A stretch of 64,000 bases of DNA from Deinococcus deserti VCD115 (GTDB lineage Bacteria > Deinococcota > Deinococci > Deinococcales > Deinococcaceae), in assembly GCF_000020685.1 (NCBI RefSeq), contig NC_012526.1, positions 2,334,001 to 2,398,000 of the forward strand, written 5' to 3'. The notes under the pieces are model-generated. The model had not been told where the DNA came from. It searched no databases and saw only the letters and a program-made list of their open reading frames with translations. A program made the position numbers and the translations under genes. Shown here one piece after another: positions 51,059-59,601 of this stretch (within the stretch, counting starts at the first letter, position 1; every line of letters begins with the position of its first letter).

Positions 51059-52855
51059 ATGACGGCGCCCGGCTCCTCCTCTGCTTCCCGGCCTGACGCC
51101 CGCGGGTCCATGCTGGGCGTGCTGCGGGTGTACCTGGGACCACTGAAATGGCAGGTCGCGCTGCTGGCGGCGCTGCTGCTGAGTGGTACAGGACTGAACC
51201 TGCTGCTTCCTCAGCTGCTGCGGCGGTTTGTGGACAACGCCAAGCTGATCGGCGGGGCGGACGTGGCCCTGCTCTCGCGTCTGGCCGTGATCTATATCGT
51301 GCTGGCCGTGGGGGTGCAGCTCATGACCGCCGGGGCCACCTACGTGGGCGCGCGGGTGGGCTGGACCGCCACCAACCGTCTGCGCGCCGACCTGATGGAT
51401 CACCTGCTGTCACTGGACATGCATGAGCACAAGGAACGCACCCCGGGCGAGATGATCGAGCGCATCGACGGCGACGTCACGGCCCTGAGCAACTTCTTTT
51501 CGCAGTTCGCGGTGAGGGTGTTCGGGGCCGCGCTGCTGCTGACCGGCGCCGTGGTCATGTTCTGGCGCGAGGACTGGCGGGTGGGAGCAGGCATCACGCT
51601 CTTTACGGTCGTGACGCTGCTGAGCATGAACCGCGTGCGGCAACTGGGGGTCGAGCCTACCAAGGCTGAGCGCGAAGCCAGTGCCCGACTGTTTGGCTTT
51701 GTCGAGGAGCGCCTGACCGGCCTGGAAGATATCCGGTCGCTCGGTGCAGGCAATCACCATCTGAACAGCTTCCTGCGCACGCAGCGGGACTTCTTTACGC
51801 GCAGCACCTTCTCCTGGCGGCGGCGCAGCGTGGTGTGGCAGCTGAGCATGCTGCTGTTCGCGGTGGGCTACGTGGGCCTGCTTTCGGCCGCCGTGAACCT
51901 GTACACAGCCGGGGCCATCACGCTGGGCACAGCCTTCCTGCTCTACCAGTACATGAGCATGATCGAAGAACCCATCGACCAGCTCACCCAGCAGTTGCAG
52001 GACCTGCAGAAGGCGGGCGCCAGTCTGGGCCGCGTCAGCGAGATCCTGGCGCTGCGCAGCGAGATTCACGGGGGCAGCCGGACCCTGCCCGCCGGACCTC
52101 TGGCCCTGGATTTTGACGACGTCAGCTTCAGCTACAACCCCAAAGAGCCTGCCTCCCGTGGGGTGCTGCACCATGTGAGCTTTCATCTGCCCGCTGGCCA
52201 GACCCTGGGACTGCTGGGCCGCACCGGCAGTGGCAAGACGACCCTGACCCGGCTGATTTCGCGCCTGTATGACGCCACCAGCGGTGAGGTGCGCTTAGGC
52301 GGCGTCAATGTGCCCGACGTTCCGTTGCATGACCTGAGAACCCGCGTGGCCGTGGTCACCCAGGATGTGCAGCTGTTCCAGGCCAGCGTGCGCGACAACC
52401 TCAGCTTCTTTGACCCGGACATCACTGACTCGCAGGTGGAGGCGGCGCTGCTGGAAGTGGGCCTGGGAGCGTGGCTTGACCGGTTGCCGGACGGCGTGCG
52501 CACACCGCTGCCTGCGGGCAGCCTCTCGGCTGGTGAAGCGCAGCTTCTGGCCTTTGCGCGCGTGATGCTGCGCGACCCGGCCGTGATCATCCTGGACGAA
52601 CCCAGCAGCCGCCTGGACCCCGCCACTGAGGCGCTGCTGACCGCAGCCATGACGCGGCTGCTGTCGGGGCGTACGGCCATCATCATCGCGCACCGCCTGG
52701 ATACCGTATCCCGCGCCGACCGGATTCTGGTGCTGGGTGACGGCCAGGTGCTGGAAGAGGGTGCCCGCGAGATTCTGGCCCGCGATCCCCGCAGTCAGTA
52801 CGCCGGGCTGCTTCTGGCAGGCGCCGCCAGCGAGGACACCGGGGTGCTGGTATGA
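51059..52855 (+). CDS. ABC exporter half-transporter, subunit 1 (deviant signature)
   Basis: 598 residues, a type IV (B-family) ABC half-transporter: six transmembrane helices in about the first 320 residues, then the nucleotide-binding domain with Walker A GRTGSGKTT, Q loop VVTQDVQLFQ, Walker B AVIILDEPSSRLD (catalytic Glu present) and H loop IIAHRLD. The signature is LSAGE instead of LSGGQ. With subunit 2 downstream it should form a heterodimer. Substrate unknown (drugs, lipids or peptides). ATG at 51059 is fixed by the TAGGCT box. Confidence 0.92.
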   Translation: MTAPGSSSASRPDARGSMLGVLRVYLGPLKWQVALLAALLLSGTGLNLLLPQLLRRFVDNAKLIGGADVALLSRLAVIYIVLAVGVQLMTAGATYVGARVGWTATNRLRADLMDHLLSLDMHEHKERTPGEMIERIDGDVTALSNFFSQFAVRVFGAALLLTGAVVMFWREDWRVGAGITLFTVVTLLSMNRVRQLGVEPTKAEREASARLFGFVEERLTGLEDIRSLGAGNHHLNSFLRTQRDFFTRSTFSWRRRSVVWQLSMLLFAVGYVGLLSAAVNLYTAGAITLGTAFLLYQYMSMIEEPIDQLTQQLQDLQKAGASLGRVSEILALRSEIHGGSRTLPAGPLALDFDDVSFSYNPKEPASRGVLHHVSFHLPAGQTLGLLGRTGSGKTTLTRLISRLYDATSGEVRLGGVNVPDVPLHDLRTRVAVVTQDVQLFQASVRDNLSFFDPDITDSQVEAALLEVGLGAWLDRLPDGVRTPLPAGSLSAGEAQLLAFARVMLRDPAVIILDEPSSRLDPATEALLTAAMTRLLSGRTAIIIAHRLDTVSRADRILVLGDGQVLEEGAREILARDPRSQYAGLLLAGAASEDTGVLV

Positions 52856-52910
52856 GTTCCAGGCCGACCCGCGCTGTCCCTTCGGCCCCCTGTTCCCACT
52901 GGAGCCCTGC

Positions 52911-54722
52911 ATGACCACCTCTGCCCCGACCCCCACCCGTGACCGGACCTTCACGCTGCAAAAGCGGCTGTTCGCCTACAACCCGGCCCTGTTTGCTTTC
53001 AACCTGCTGATGTGGGGCATGGTGCACTCCGCTCCGGCCCTGCTCACCCTGGCGGTAAGCGGCATCTTCGGCCGGCTGGAGGAGGCCGAGAAACTTCGCG
53101 GAGCGGGGCTGCCGATTGATCCGGTGATTGCGGCTGCCTGGGTCTCGGTGGGGTGGTTTGCCTTCGTGCGGGCCAGCCGCTTCGGCATCTTCTACGGTGC
53201 GTTCCGGGCGTGGATCGAGTTGTGGTACACCCTGGACGCCCTGGTGCGGCGCAATCTGCTGGGCTACCTGCTCACCGCCCGCCGGGCCCGGCGCCTGCCC
53301 GACACCCCGGCTGAGGCGGTCAGCCGCTTCCGGGACGATGTGGATGATGTCGCCGGATACACCGAAGTTTGGGTCGACGGTGCGGGCTTCGTGGTGTACT
53401 GCATCCTGGCCATCACGATGATGGCTCGGGTGGACCCCTGGATCACTCTGCTGGTCTGCGCGCCCTTGCTGCTGATGGTGCTGTTCGTGCAGCGCCTCTC
53501 CCCCACCATCCGCTCCTACCGACGCCGCATGCGTGAAGCCACTGCCCGGGTTACCGACTTTATCGGCGAGACGTTCGGAGCCGTCAGTGCCGTCAAGCTG
53601 GCCGCGCGCGAGGACGCCATGGTCACGCACCTGCGCAAACTAGGGGAAACCCGCCGGCACGCAGCCCTGCGGGACGTGCTGCTGACCGAGCTGATCCGGG
53701 GCGTCAACACCAACATGGTGAACATGGCCGTGGGCCTGGTGCTGCTGCTGGGCGCCAACAAGGTTCGCGGTGGCAACCTGGGCATCGGCGAATTCGTGCT
53801 GTTTATAGGCCTGCTGCCCCGCCTGACCGGCAGCATGGCCTTTTTCGGCGACGCGATCGCCCGTCACCGCCGTACAGGCGTGAGCTATGAACGCATGACC
53901 CGGCTCCTGCAGGACGCCCCCGACACCAAAATCGTGGAGCACCACCCGGCCTACCTGCACCGCGATCCACCCGCGCCACCTGCGGCTCCCCCGGCGTTGC
54001 CGCTGGAGGAACTGCGGGTCGAGGGCCTGACAGCCACACATGGCGAGGACGGCATTCTGGGCGTCCGGGATGCTAGCTTCACCATCCGCCACGGTGAGTT
54101 CGTGGTCGTGACTGGCCGGATCGGCAGTGGTAAAAGCACCCTGCTGCGCGCCCTGCTGGGGCTGATTCCGGTGCAGAGCGGCACAGTCAGCTGGAACGGC
54201 GTGCCTATCGAGGACCCTGCCTCTTTCCTGGTCCCCCCACGCAGCGCCTACACGGCGCAGCTGCCCAACCTGTTCTCCGACACCCTGGAGGAAAATGTTC
54301 TGTCGGGCAGCAACCCCGACCATCTGAACCGCGCCGTGCGCCTGGCAGTGCTGGAACCCGACCTTGAGCAGCTGCAACACGGCCTGGAGACCCAGGTCGG
54401 AGCGCGCGGTGTGAAGCTTTCTGGTGGTCAGGTGCAGCGCGCCGCCGTGGCCCGCATGCTGGCCCGTGACGCTGACCTGCTGGTTTTCGATGACGTGAGC
54501 AGCGCCCTGGACGCCCGCACCGAGGCTCAGCTGTGGGACGGACTGTTCCGTGAGCTGGACGCGACCTGTCTGGTCGTGTCGCACCGCCGCGCCGCACTGA
54601 TCCGGGCGGACCGGATTCTGCTGATGCAGCACGGACGGATCGTGGAAGAGGGGACGCTCAATGAATTGCTGGAGCGGAGTGAGGAGATGCGGGCGCTTTG
54701 GGCGGAGGATGTGGGGGAGTAA
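52911..54722 (+). CDS. ABC exporter half-transporter, subunit 2 (catalytic Glu to Asp)
   Basis: 603 residues. Membrane domain with six helices, NBD with Walker A GRIGSGKST, canonical signature LSGGQVQRAAVARML, H loop VVSHRRA, but Walker B reads LLVFDDVSSALD: the catalytic Glu is Asp. Combined with the LSAGE signature of subunit 1, one composite ATP site is degenerate and one is normal, the usual heterodimeric exporter design. GGAG is 6 nt before the ATG at 52911. It follows subunit 1 by 55 nt. Confidence 0.92.
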   Translation: MTTSAPTPTRDRTFTLQKRLFAYNPALFAFNLLMWGMVHSAPALLTLAVSGIFGRLEEAEKLRGAGLPIDPVIAAAWVSVGWFAFVRASRFGIFYGAFRAWIELWYTLDALVRRNLLGYLLTARRARRLPDTPAEAVSRFRDDVDDVAGYTEVWVDGAGFVVYCILAITMMARVDPWITLLVCAPLLLMVLFVQRLSPTIRSYRRRMREATARVTDFIGETFGAVSAVKLAAREDAMVTHLRKLGETRRHAALRDVLLTELIRGVNTNMVNMAVGLVLLLGANKVRGGNLGIGEFVLFIGLLPRLTGSMAFFGDAIARHRRTGVSYERMTRLLQDAPDTKIVEHHPAYLHRDPPAPPAAPPALPLEELRVEGLTATHGEDGILGVRDASFTIRHGEFVVVTGRIGSGKSTLLRALLGLIPVQSGTVSWNGVPIEDPASFLVPPRSAYTAQLPNLFSDTLEENVLSGSNPDHLNRAVRLAVLEPDLEQLQHGLETQVGARGVKLSGGQVQRAAVARMLARDADLLVFDDVSSALDARTEAQLWDGLFRELDATCLVVSHRRAALIRADRILLMQHGRIVEEGTLNELLERSEEMRALWAEDVGE

Positions 54723-54747
54723 AGGGATGGTTTCTTAGCTGGCTTTG

Positions 54748-54912
54748 CCCCGCCCCCCAGCCCCCTACCCCAGAGGGGCAGGGGGAGCTTACGTTGCACT
54801 AAGCAAAGTGAGAGGGAGGGTGGTGGGGCTGTTTGTTCCTTCCAGCATTCCGGCTTCGACGCCATGCTCCGAGGTCGCGCAATGGCCCGCGCGCTACGCG
54901 CACGAAGGCCTG
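54748..54912 (+). repeat. Intergenic repeat, copy 1
   Basis: Starts with a C-rich then G-rich hairpin (CCCCCTACCCCAGAGGGG then CAGGGGG) ending in AGCTT, and continues with patches shared with copy 2 in inverse orientation (CTTCGACGCCAT; CGCGCGCTACGCGCACGA). Identity is nearly complete over the first 40 bases and patchy after. Probably one of the dispersed small non-coding repeats known in Deinococcus genomes. Confidence 0.7.
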
Positions 54913-55040
54913 GGTTGCTCTTACGGTATTGGGGCCGGGCTTCTTGATTCAGGCAGATAGGTTCTACTGAAAAGAAAGGGACAAGCGTTCGTCTTCTTCT
55001 GGTCTCCCACCTTATCTCCTTTACGGGCTCAGCGTCCGAA

Positions 55041-55206
55041 GCCGTCGTGCGCGTAGCGCGCGGGCTCTTCCAACGGGTGCCAAAGATGGCGTCGAAGCTG
55101 GATACGTCAACGAACAAAGCAGCGCCTCAGCTCCAGTCAAACCTCTTGCCCAGTGCCAACGAAAGCTCCCCCTGCCCCTCTGGGGTAGGGGGCTGGGGGG
55201 TGGGGT
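55041..55206 (-). repeat. Intergenic repeat, copy 2 (inverted)
   Basis: Reverse complement of copy 1: CCCCAGCCCCCTACCCCAGA near 55206, AGCTTTCGTTG, CTTCGACGCCAT and CGCGCGCTACGCGCACGA in the same order. The 130 bp between the copies (54913-55040) hold no recognised gene; together with the copies this fills the 520-bp gap between the ABC operon and pyrE. The pair could fold into a large cruciform or terminate transcription from both sides. Confidence 0.7.
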
Positions 55207-55241
55207 AACCGGGGTCGGGAAAATCCAGGAAAGCTCAGTCC

Positions 55242-55823
55242 TCAAATCTCCTGCAAAGGAATCTCCGCCAGCCACCCTGGAACCTCATCCGGCAGATACG
55301 TATCAAACACCAGCCGCGTCAACGACACCAGCCGATACCCTTCCAGCGGCCCTTCCTGCGCGCGCCGGTCCACGATGCAGGCAATCGCCACACACCGTCC
55401 GCCCGCCTGTTCGGCTGCCCGTACTGCCTTCAGGACGCTGCCGCCAGTGGTCAGCACATCCTCGACAGCCACGAAGGTCTCTCCGGGCGTAATCGTGAAG
55501 GCCTCGCGGATCTTCATGCCCCCCTGGCCGTCTTTCTCAGCAAAAATCGCACGCCGGCCGCTGGGGCCTTTGCCGTTGTCATAATGGCGGGCCGTTTCAT
55601 AGGCCAGGGTGACGCCACCCATGGCCGGGCCAATCAGGAAATCGGCCTGAATACCCTCGCCCTGTAACCGGGCGGCCAGGGCCTGCCCAATCTGCTCGGT
55701 CAGGTGGGGGTACTGCAGCAGCGTGGTGCTTTGCAGGAACTTGGGACTGTGGCGGCCGGAGGCAAGCAGAAAATGCCCTTCGTGGTACGCGCCAGCCTGC
55801 TGATAGAGCTCGAGAACGTCCAT
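55242..55823 (-). CDS. pyrE: Orotate phosphoribosyltransferase PyrE
   Basis: 193-residue type I phosphoribosyltransferase: orotate + PRPP to OMP in pyrimidine synthesis. GHFLLASGRHSPKFLQ substrate loop, FLIGPAMGGVTLAYETAR, AIFAEKDG (Lys), and the PRPP motif VAVEDVLTTGGSVLKAV. It belongs to the Thermus/archaeal-like branch with a short C-terminus. The ATG at 55823 has neither Shine-Dalgarno nor a well-placed -10 box. Single gene. Confidence 0.96.
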   Translation of the reverse strand: MDVLELYQQAGAYHEGHFLLASGRHSPKFLQSTTLLQYPHLTEQIGQALAARLQGEGIQADFLIGPAMGGVTLAYETARHYDNGKGPSGRRAIFAEKDGQGGMKIREAFTITPGETFVAVEDVLTTGGSVLKAVRAAEQAGGRCVAIACIVDRRAQEGPLEGYRLVSLTRLVFDTYLPDEVPGWLAEIPLQEI

Positions 55824-55873
55824 GTTAAGGGCAGTATTGCATCATGTTCCGTCAGCCTGGGGCATGATGGTGC

Positions 55874-56080
55874 ATGGATACCCGGCATGATGAACAGACT
55901 TTTGTTTCGGTGGTGGGGCTGCGGCGTCGGCTGCTGGGCATCGGGCTGGATACGCTGGCGCGGGAGGCGGCCATTACGCCGCATCTGCTCGCTGCGGTGG
56001 AACGCGGCGAGGTGGACCCCCGCGGGCTGCACCTGCTGGCCCGCCGGACCCTGTCGCGGGTGCTCGACCTTGACCTCTGA
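55874..56080 (+). CDS. Small helix-turn-helix protein (68 aa)
   Basis: 68 residues. LRRRLLGIGLDTLAREAAITPHLLAAVERGEVDP reads as an XRE-like HTH in pieces (Leu-rich helix, LAREAAI, recognition helix HLLAAVERGE), with RTLSRVLDLDL as a final helix. The size fits a minimal Cro-like domain. CATGAT ends 5 nt before the ATG, possibly leaderless. Divergent from pyrE by 50 bp, so it could regulate it; unproven. Confidence 0.65.
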   Translation: MDTRHDEQTFVSVVGLRRRLLGIGLDTLAREAAITPHLLAAVERGEVDPRGLHLLARRTLSRVLDLDL

Positions 56081-56185
56081 GGTGCGCGCTGGGCAGCACC
56101 GTTCTGGGCATCGTGTTCTTGGAAGTAAAGAGTGGGGAAATTTCTGCGCGGCGCCCCTGGAGCCGCCTGTTCAATGGAGTCAGGC

Positions 56186-56920
56186 ATGAACCATGCATTT
56201 GTGGATGCCAGTTGGCACGAGCAGCCCGACGGCTCCGGTCTGGGTGGCTGGGGTCTGGTGCTGCTGACTCCCGGCGCACTTCCGGCGCGCTTTCAGGGAC
56301 AGCTGAGCGTACCGGACAACAACGTGGCCGAACTGCGCGCAGTTCTTGAAGCAGTGCGGCTCGCCCCGGAGGATGAGTCTCTGAGCGTGCACACCGACAA
56401 TCAGGCAGTTATCGCGGCTGTGGCCCACGGACGCGGCCCGACCATCCTGCATGAACTGGCCCGGGAAGTGATGGACGAAGCCGAGGCGCGCCGGGTGGCC
56501 CTGCGCGTGGGCTACGTGCCCAGAACCCGGCGGCACATGCTGGTGGCCCACTCGCTGGCCAACGATGCACGCCGGGGTGCCGTATCAACCGGCGGGTACG
56601 GTGACGTGGCTGAGGTCCTGATCGAACAGCGGGCTGGTCAGCCTGAAGCGCGGGTCAGCCTGCGCCGGCGTGCCGAGCGGGTCACGGCTCATGTGCCGTT
56701 CGACCCGCTGTCCGACGTGCCGCCCAGCGTTCAGGCCCTGCTGGCGGCTGTCAGTCTGGCGCAGCCGCAGGAAACCCTGGCGGTGCGCCGCGCCAGCAAG
56801 ATCGCTCAGGCTCTGTGGCTCAAGCCGGAGCGGGCGCTGCGCAACTCCGCACAGCTTCAGATTGCCCTGGCCCGCCGGCATGCTGACGAACACGGCGTCC
56901 AGGTGCAGTTCCAGGGGTAG
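56186..56920 (+). CDS. RNase H-fold protein (RNase HI-like) with C-terminal extension
   Basis: 244 residues. The first 130 have the RNase H fold with four acidic positions: D in AFVDASW, E in NNVAELRAVLEAV, D in VHTDNQAVI and D in SLANDARRGA. This suits RNase HI-like ribonuclease or a related nuclease. The basic handle of E. coli RNase HI is not evident. The C-terminal 100 residues (LRRRAERVTAHVPFDP, AVRRASKIAQALWLK) are not recognised. GGAG is 6 nt before the ATG at 56186. Confidence 0.85.
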   Translation: MNHAFVDASWHEQPDGSGLGGWGLVLLTPGALPARFQGQLSVPDNNVAELRAVLEAVRLAPEDESLSVHTDNQAVIAAVAHGRGPTILHELAREVMDEAEARRVALRVGYVPRTRRHMLVAHSLANDARRGAVSTGGYGDVAEVLIEQRAGQPEARVSLRRRAERVTAHVPFDPLSDVPPSVQALLAAVSLAQPQETLAVRRASKIAQALWLKPERALRNSAQLQIALARRHADEHGVQVQFQG

Positions 56921-57007
56921 AGCGGGTCCAGGCTCCTGTGCCCTTGAATGAGATTCAGGCTCTTTCAGGCCTGCTGGAAACCATGGACGTAAGACAACGT
57001 CCTAAAA

Positions 57008-57056
57008 CACAAACAGCCGAGCCTCCTGGTGGTTATTGAGGCTCAGCTGCTTTGTT
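57008..57056 (+). terminator. Terminator after the RNase H-like gene
   Basis: ACAAACAGC-GAGCCTC pairs with GAGGCTC-GCTGCTTTGT with single-base bulges around a 12-nt loop; followed by TATAAAA. Confidence 0.6.
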
Positions 57057-57072
57057 ATAAAACGGAAACTGA

Positions 57073-57101
57073 TTGACTTCACTGTGCGTTGGAAGCATGA
57101 T
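57073..57101 (+). promoter_or_regulatory. Promoter of sodC
   Basis: TTGACT (57073-57078), exactly 17 nt, then CATGAT (57096-57101). The leader to the sodC ATG would be about 185 nt, unusually long for this window. Confidence 0.55.
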
Positions 57102-57291
57102 GGCGAAGACACCGCGTTGCTCCCGGTAACGATTCATGGCGACACTTGCGAGGTCATCAACACGGCCCCGGAAAGTCTGGCTACAGAGCTTTCCACCTCC
57201 CGCGTCTGCGGACCAATCAGGTCCGTTTCAGGTAAACGTCAACGCAAACTCTGTCCGCACTGCGCTCCTTCTCCCTGCCCGGAGGTGCTTT

Positions 57292-57840
57292 ATGTACAGA
57301 ACGTCTGTCCTGCCCGTCGCTCTGCTTCTGACGACCACGCTTGCCAGTTGCGCCTTGCTCGGCCCGACCATGGCCAGAGCTGACCTGATGAATCCCACGG
57401 GACAGTCCACCGGGCAGGCGACCTTTATGGCAGAAGGCAACGGCGCCCGTGTCCGGGTTTCGGTCAGCGGTCTGGCTCCTGGGATGCACGCCATGCACAT
57501 TCACGTCAATCCAACCTGTACCAACACGGTAGGTGCCAATGGAGAAACCGTGGCCTTCGGCGGGGCCGGCGGGCATTTTGATCCCAGCGGCACCAACAAC
57601 CATGACGCTCCTACGGCCGCCAATACCGTGGGCCATGCAGGCGACCTGCCCATGATCAGCGTCGGCGCGGACGGCACCGGAACCGCCGACTTCTTTACCA
57701 GCAAAGTCAGTTTGAGAGGCGAAAACAGTCTGATTGGCCGCAGCATCGTGATTCATGCTGGAGCCGACGACTATCAGACCGACCCGGCGGGCAACAGTGG
57801 TGCGCGCGTCCGCTGTGGCGTCATCTCCGCAAATTTGTAG
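57292..57840 (+). CDS. sodC: Cu/Zn superoxide dismutase, lipoprotein (SodC)
   Basis: 182 residues. A lipoprotein signal ends at LASC (Cys20), so the enzyme is lipid-anchored outside the membrane. Copper and zinc ligands: MHAMHIHVNPTC (two His and the disulfide Cys), GGHFDPSGTNNHDAP, VGHAGDLP (zinc His and Asp) and SIVIHAGADDYQTDP (copper His), followed by NSGARVRCGVI with the second disulfide Cys and catalytic Arg. It detoxifies extracytoplasmic superoxide. GGAGG is 6 nt before the ATG. Confidence 0.96.
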   Translation: MYRTSVLPVALLLTTTLASCALLGPTMARADLMNPTGQSTGQATFMAEGNGARVRVSVSGLAPGMHAMHIHVNPTCTNTVGANGETVAFGGAGGHFDPSGTNNHDAPTAANTVGHAGDLPMISVGADGTGTADFFTSKVSLRGENSLIGRSIVIHAGADDYQTDPAGNSGARVRCGVISANL

Positions 57841-57924
57841 GCGCTGCCTGATGGAGACCCTGCCCGGTCCAGCGGTGCGAGCCGCAGGCTGGAATGATAG
57901 ATGAGCGGGCCCCAGACGTTCTGG

Positions 57925-57978
57925 AGCTGAAACCGCAGCCCCTGTCAGGTCAGTCCTGGCGAGGCTGCGGTTTCAGCT
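57925..57978. terminator. Hairpin overlapping the 3' end of the 57950 gene
   Basis: AGCTGAAACCGCAGCC (57925-57940) and its exact complement (57963-57978), a perfect 16-bp stem. The right arm lies in the last codons of the minus-strand gene, so terminator and coding sequence overlap. Confidence 0.65.
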
Positions 57979-58642
57979 GACGACGGTCGAGCGGTGGCAC
58001 GAGAGGAGCGCAGCCCAGACGTGAGGCCAGTTCAAAAAAAGCGCTGTCGTGAGCCGGACTTGTCCATGCGGGCGACTGGACCAGCAGGACAGAGCTGACC
58101 AGGGCCGGGTCGGGCAGTTCGCCGTGCCGGGTCAGAGTGACGCGCCCCAGGACTTCCTCTGGCAGCAGCGACAGCAGTTCCATGCGCGTGCGGTCCAGGT
58201 CGTAGCCTTCAGCCACCGGAAGGTCAGCATGCCACTGCGGGTACTGGCAGGTGTAGCGACTCACCAGCCCCGCACGCAGGCCCAGACCGGCCCAGTTTCC
58301 GGGACGCAGCCGCGCGCCGTCCCCACTGAAGCTGGACAGGTCATGGTGCGAGTCGACATTCAGGACTTCCTGGCCCGGGAACTGTTCCAGCCAGTTCCAG
58401 GCGTCCGCATGACTGAGGGTCACGAAAGCCGGCACGCCGATATACCGGACCAGAGCTTCCCAGCCGGAATACAGCGGGAAATCCGGCTCCAGGACGCTCC
58501 AGTCGGCTGCGCCACGTTTGTGCGCGCGTTCCTCCCAGGCCTTCAGGCGGTCGTGCGGCCGGTCACGGGTTCCCCAGACCGGTGCGTCAAAAACCAGTTC
58601 ACGCGTGCCGGAGTAGGCGTCCCAATCCACACTGAGCAGCAT
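57950..58642 (-). CDS. Arginase/UPF0489-like protein, function unknown
   Basis: 230 residues: LLSVDWDAYSGTRELVFDAPVWG, RAHKRGAADWSVLEPDFPLYSG, VTLSHADAWNWLEQF, and VLNVDSHHDLSSFSGDGARLRPGNWAGLGLRAGLV in pieces. The D-x-H-x-D pattern (DSHHDL) and the leading VDWD recall the arginase/deacetylase and UPF0489 folds; the match is weak and metal binding is inferred. It starts at a TGATG overlap with the upstream acetyltransferase gene, so it is the last gene of that operon. Confidence 0.75.
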   Translation of the reverse strand: MLLSVDWDAYSGTRELVFDAPVWGTRDRPHDRLKAWEERAHKRGAADWSVLEPDFPLYSGWEALVRYIGVPAFVTLSHADAWNWLEQFPGQEVLNVDSHHDLSSFSGDGARLRPGNWAGLGLRAGLVSRYTCQYPQWHADLPVAEGYDLDRTRMELLSLLPEEVLGRVTLTRHGELPDPALVSSVLLVQSPAWTSPAHDSAFFELASRLGCAPLVPPLDRRQLKPQPRQD

Positions 58643-59601
58643 CAGTAGCGCAGCATAAAGCTCACGCTGGCCGGATCACGCACGAAGCCCAGCCGGTCAT
58701 TGACGGCCAGCATGGGCGCGTTGTCGCTGGCATTGTCGGTCCGGATCAGGGCAGCCCCCAGGGTGCGGGCCGCGCGGATCGCCGCGACCTTCAGCGCCGT
58801 GGCCACGCCCTTACCCCGCCAGTCGCGGCTCACTCCGGTCAGCCCTGTCAGCAGGTCCGGACTCGCCCCGCTGCGAAACAGCACAGTCTGGCCGATCAGG
58901 GTGTCGCCATGCCCGGCCACCAGATAGGCGTCGGGCAGCAGGCCAGGGTCACCCAGGACCGCTTCCTCGAACACCCGAAAGCTCAGTGGAGTGGCTGGTT
59001 CTGCCCGGGGCACGTCACCGCGCACGTCGCTCATCAGGGCGTGCAGGCGCCTGGACAGATCAGGCACCCTGGCCTCACGCAGATCCGCCAGGCTCAGGAT
59101 GCGCACGCCAAGCAACGCCAGACGGTCGTCCAGGGCCTTGTAGGGCGCGTCATCAAAAGTGGTGACGTTCAACGAACTGGTGAAATACCGTTTGTCACCC
59201 ACAAAGCCGCGCCGGGTCAGGAAGCCGGGGGCAACCGGGTGGTCCTCGCGGGCCAGAACGCGGACGGACTGGGCCCCTGCCTTGCAGAGACACAGGTCCA
59301 GAGCGTTCCACAGGGCGGCACCTGCGCCTTGGCCCTGTGCCTGCGGCACTACGGCGAATTCCAGAGTGAACCGCTGCGGATGGTAGGCCCCAGGGTCCTG
59401 AAAGTACGAGGCGCTTCCAACCACCTCGCCCCCAGCATCCACCGCCACCATCACGCCGGCCACGTATCCCCAGGCGCGCTGTTCCTCGTCGCGCTTGCGC
59501 AGTTCATGGCCGCTGATCGGGTCGTGCGGCAGGGCAGCGGTATAGGCGCGGGCAGCCGCGTCCCACTCGGTGTCGTGCACAGGGCGGACAGTGATGTTCA
59601 T
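58642..59601 (-). CDS. Tandem GNAT acetyltransferase (third of three)
   Basis: 319 residues with two GNAT domains. Acetyl-CoA loops: VVPQAQGQGAGAAL in the N-terminal domain and SRDWRGKGVATALKV in the C-terminal one; beta-bulge and LGF motifs in RVLAREDHPVAPGFLTRRGF and NDRLGFVRDP. Such duplicated GNAT proteins include mycothiol synthase MshD and many uncharacterised enzymes. Paralogous to the two upstream genes. The ATG overlaps the preceding stop by 4 nt. Confidence 0.88.
   Translation of the reverse strand: MNITVRPVHDTEWDAAARAYTAALPHDPISGHELRKRDEEQRAWGYVAGVMVAVDAGGEVVGSASYFQDPGAYHPQRFTLEFAVVPQAQGQGAGAALWNALDLCLCKAGAQSVRVLAREDHPVAPGFLTRRGFVGDKRYFTSSLNVTTFDDAPYKALDDRLALLGVRILSLADLREARVPDLSRRLHALMSDVRGDVPRAEPATPLSFRVFEEAVLGDPGLLPDAYLVAGHGDTLIGQTVLFRSGASPDLLTGLTGVSRDWRGKGVATALKVAAIRAARTLGAALIRTDNASDNAPMLAVNDRLGFVRDPASVSFMLRY

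Larger units (their letters stand above)
56921..57291. other. Intergenic region upstream of sodC
   Basis: About 370 bp, lower GC than its surroundings. It holds the terminator near 57008-57056 and the sodC promoter near 57073-57101. Short frames here have no recognisable product. Confidence 0.5.
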
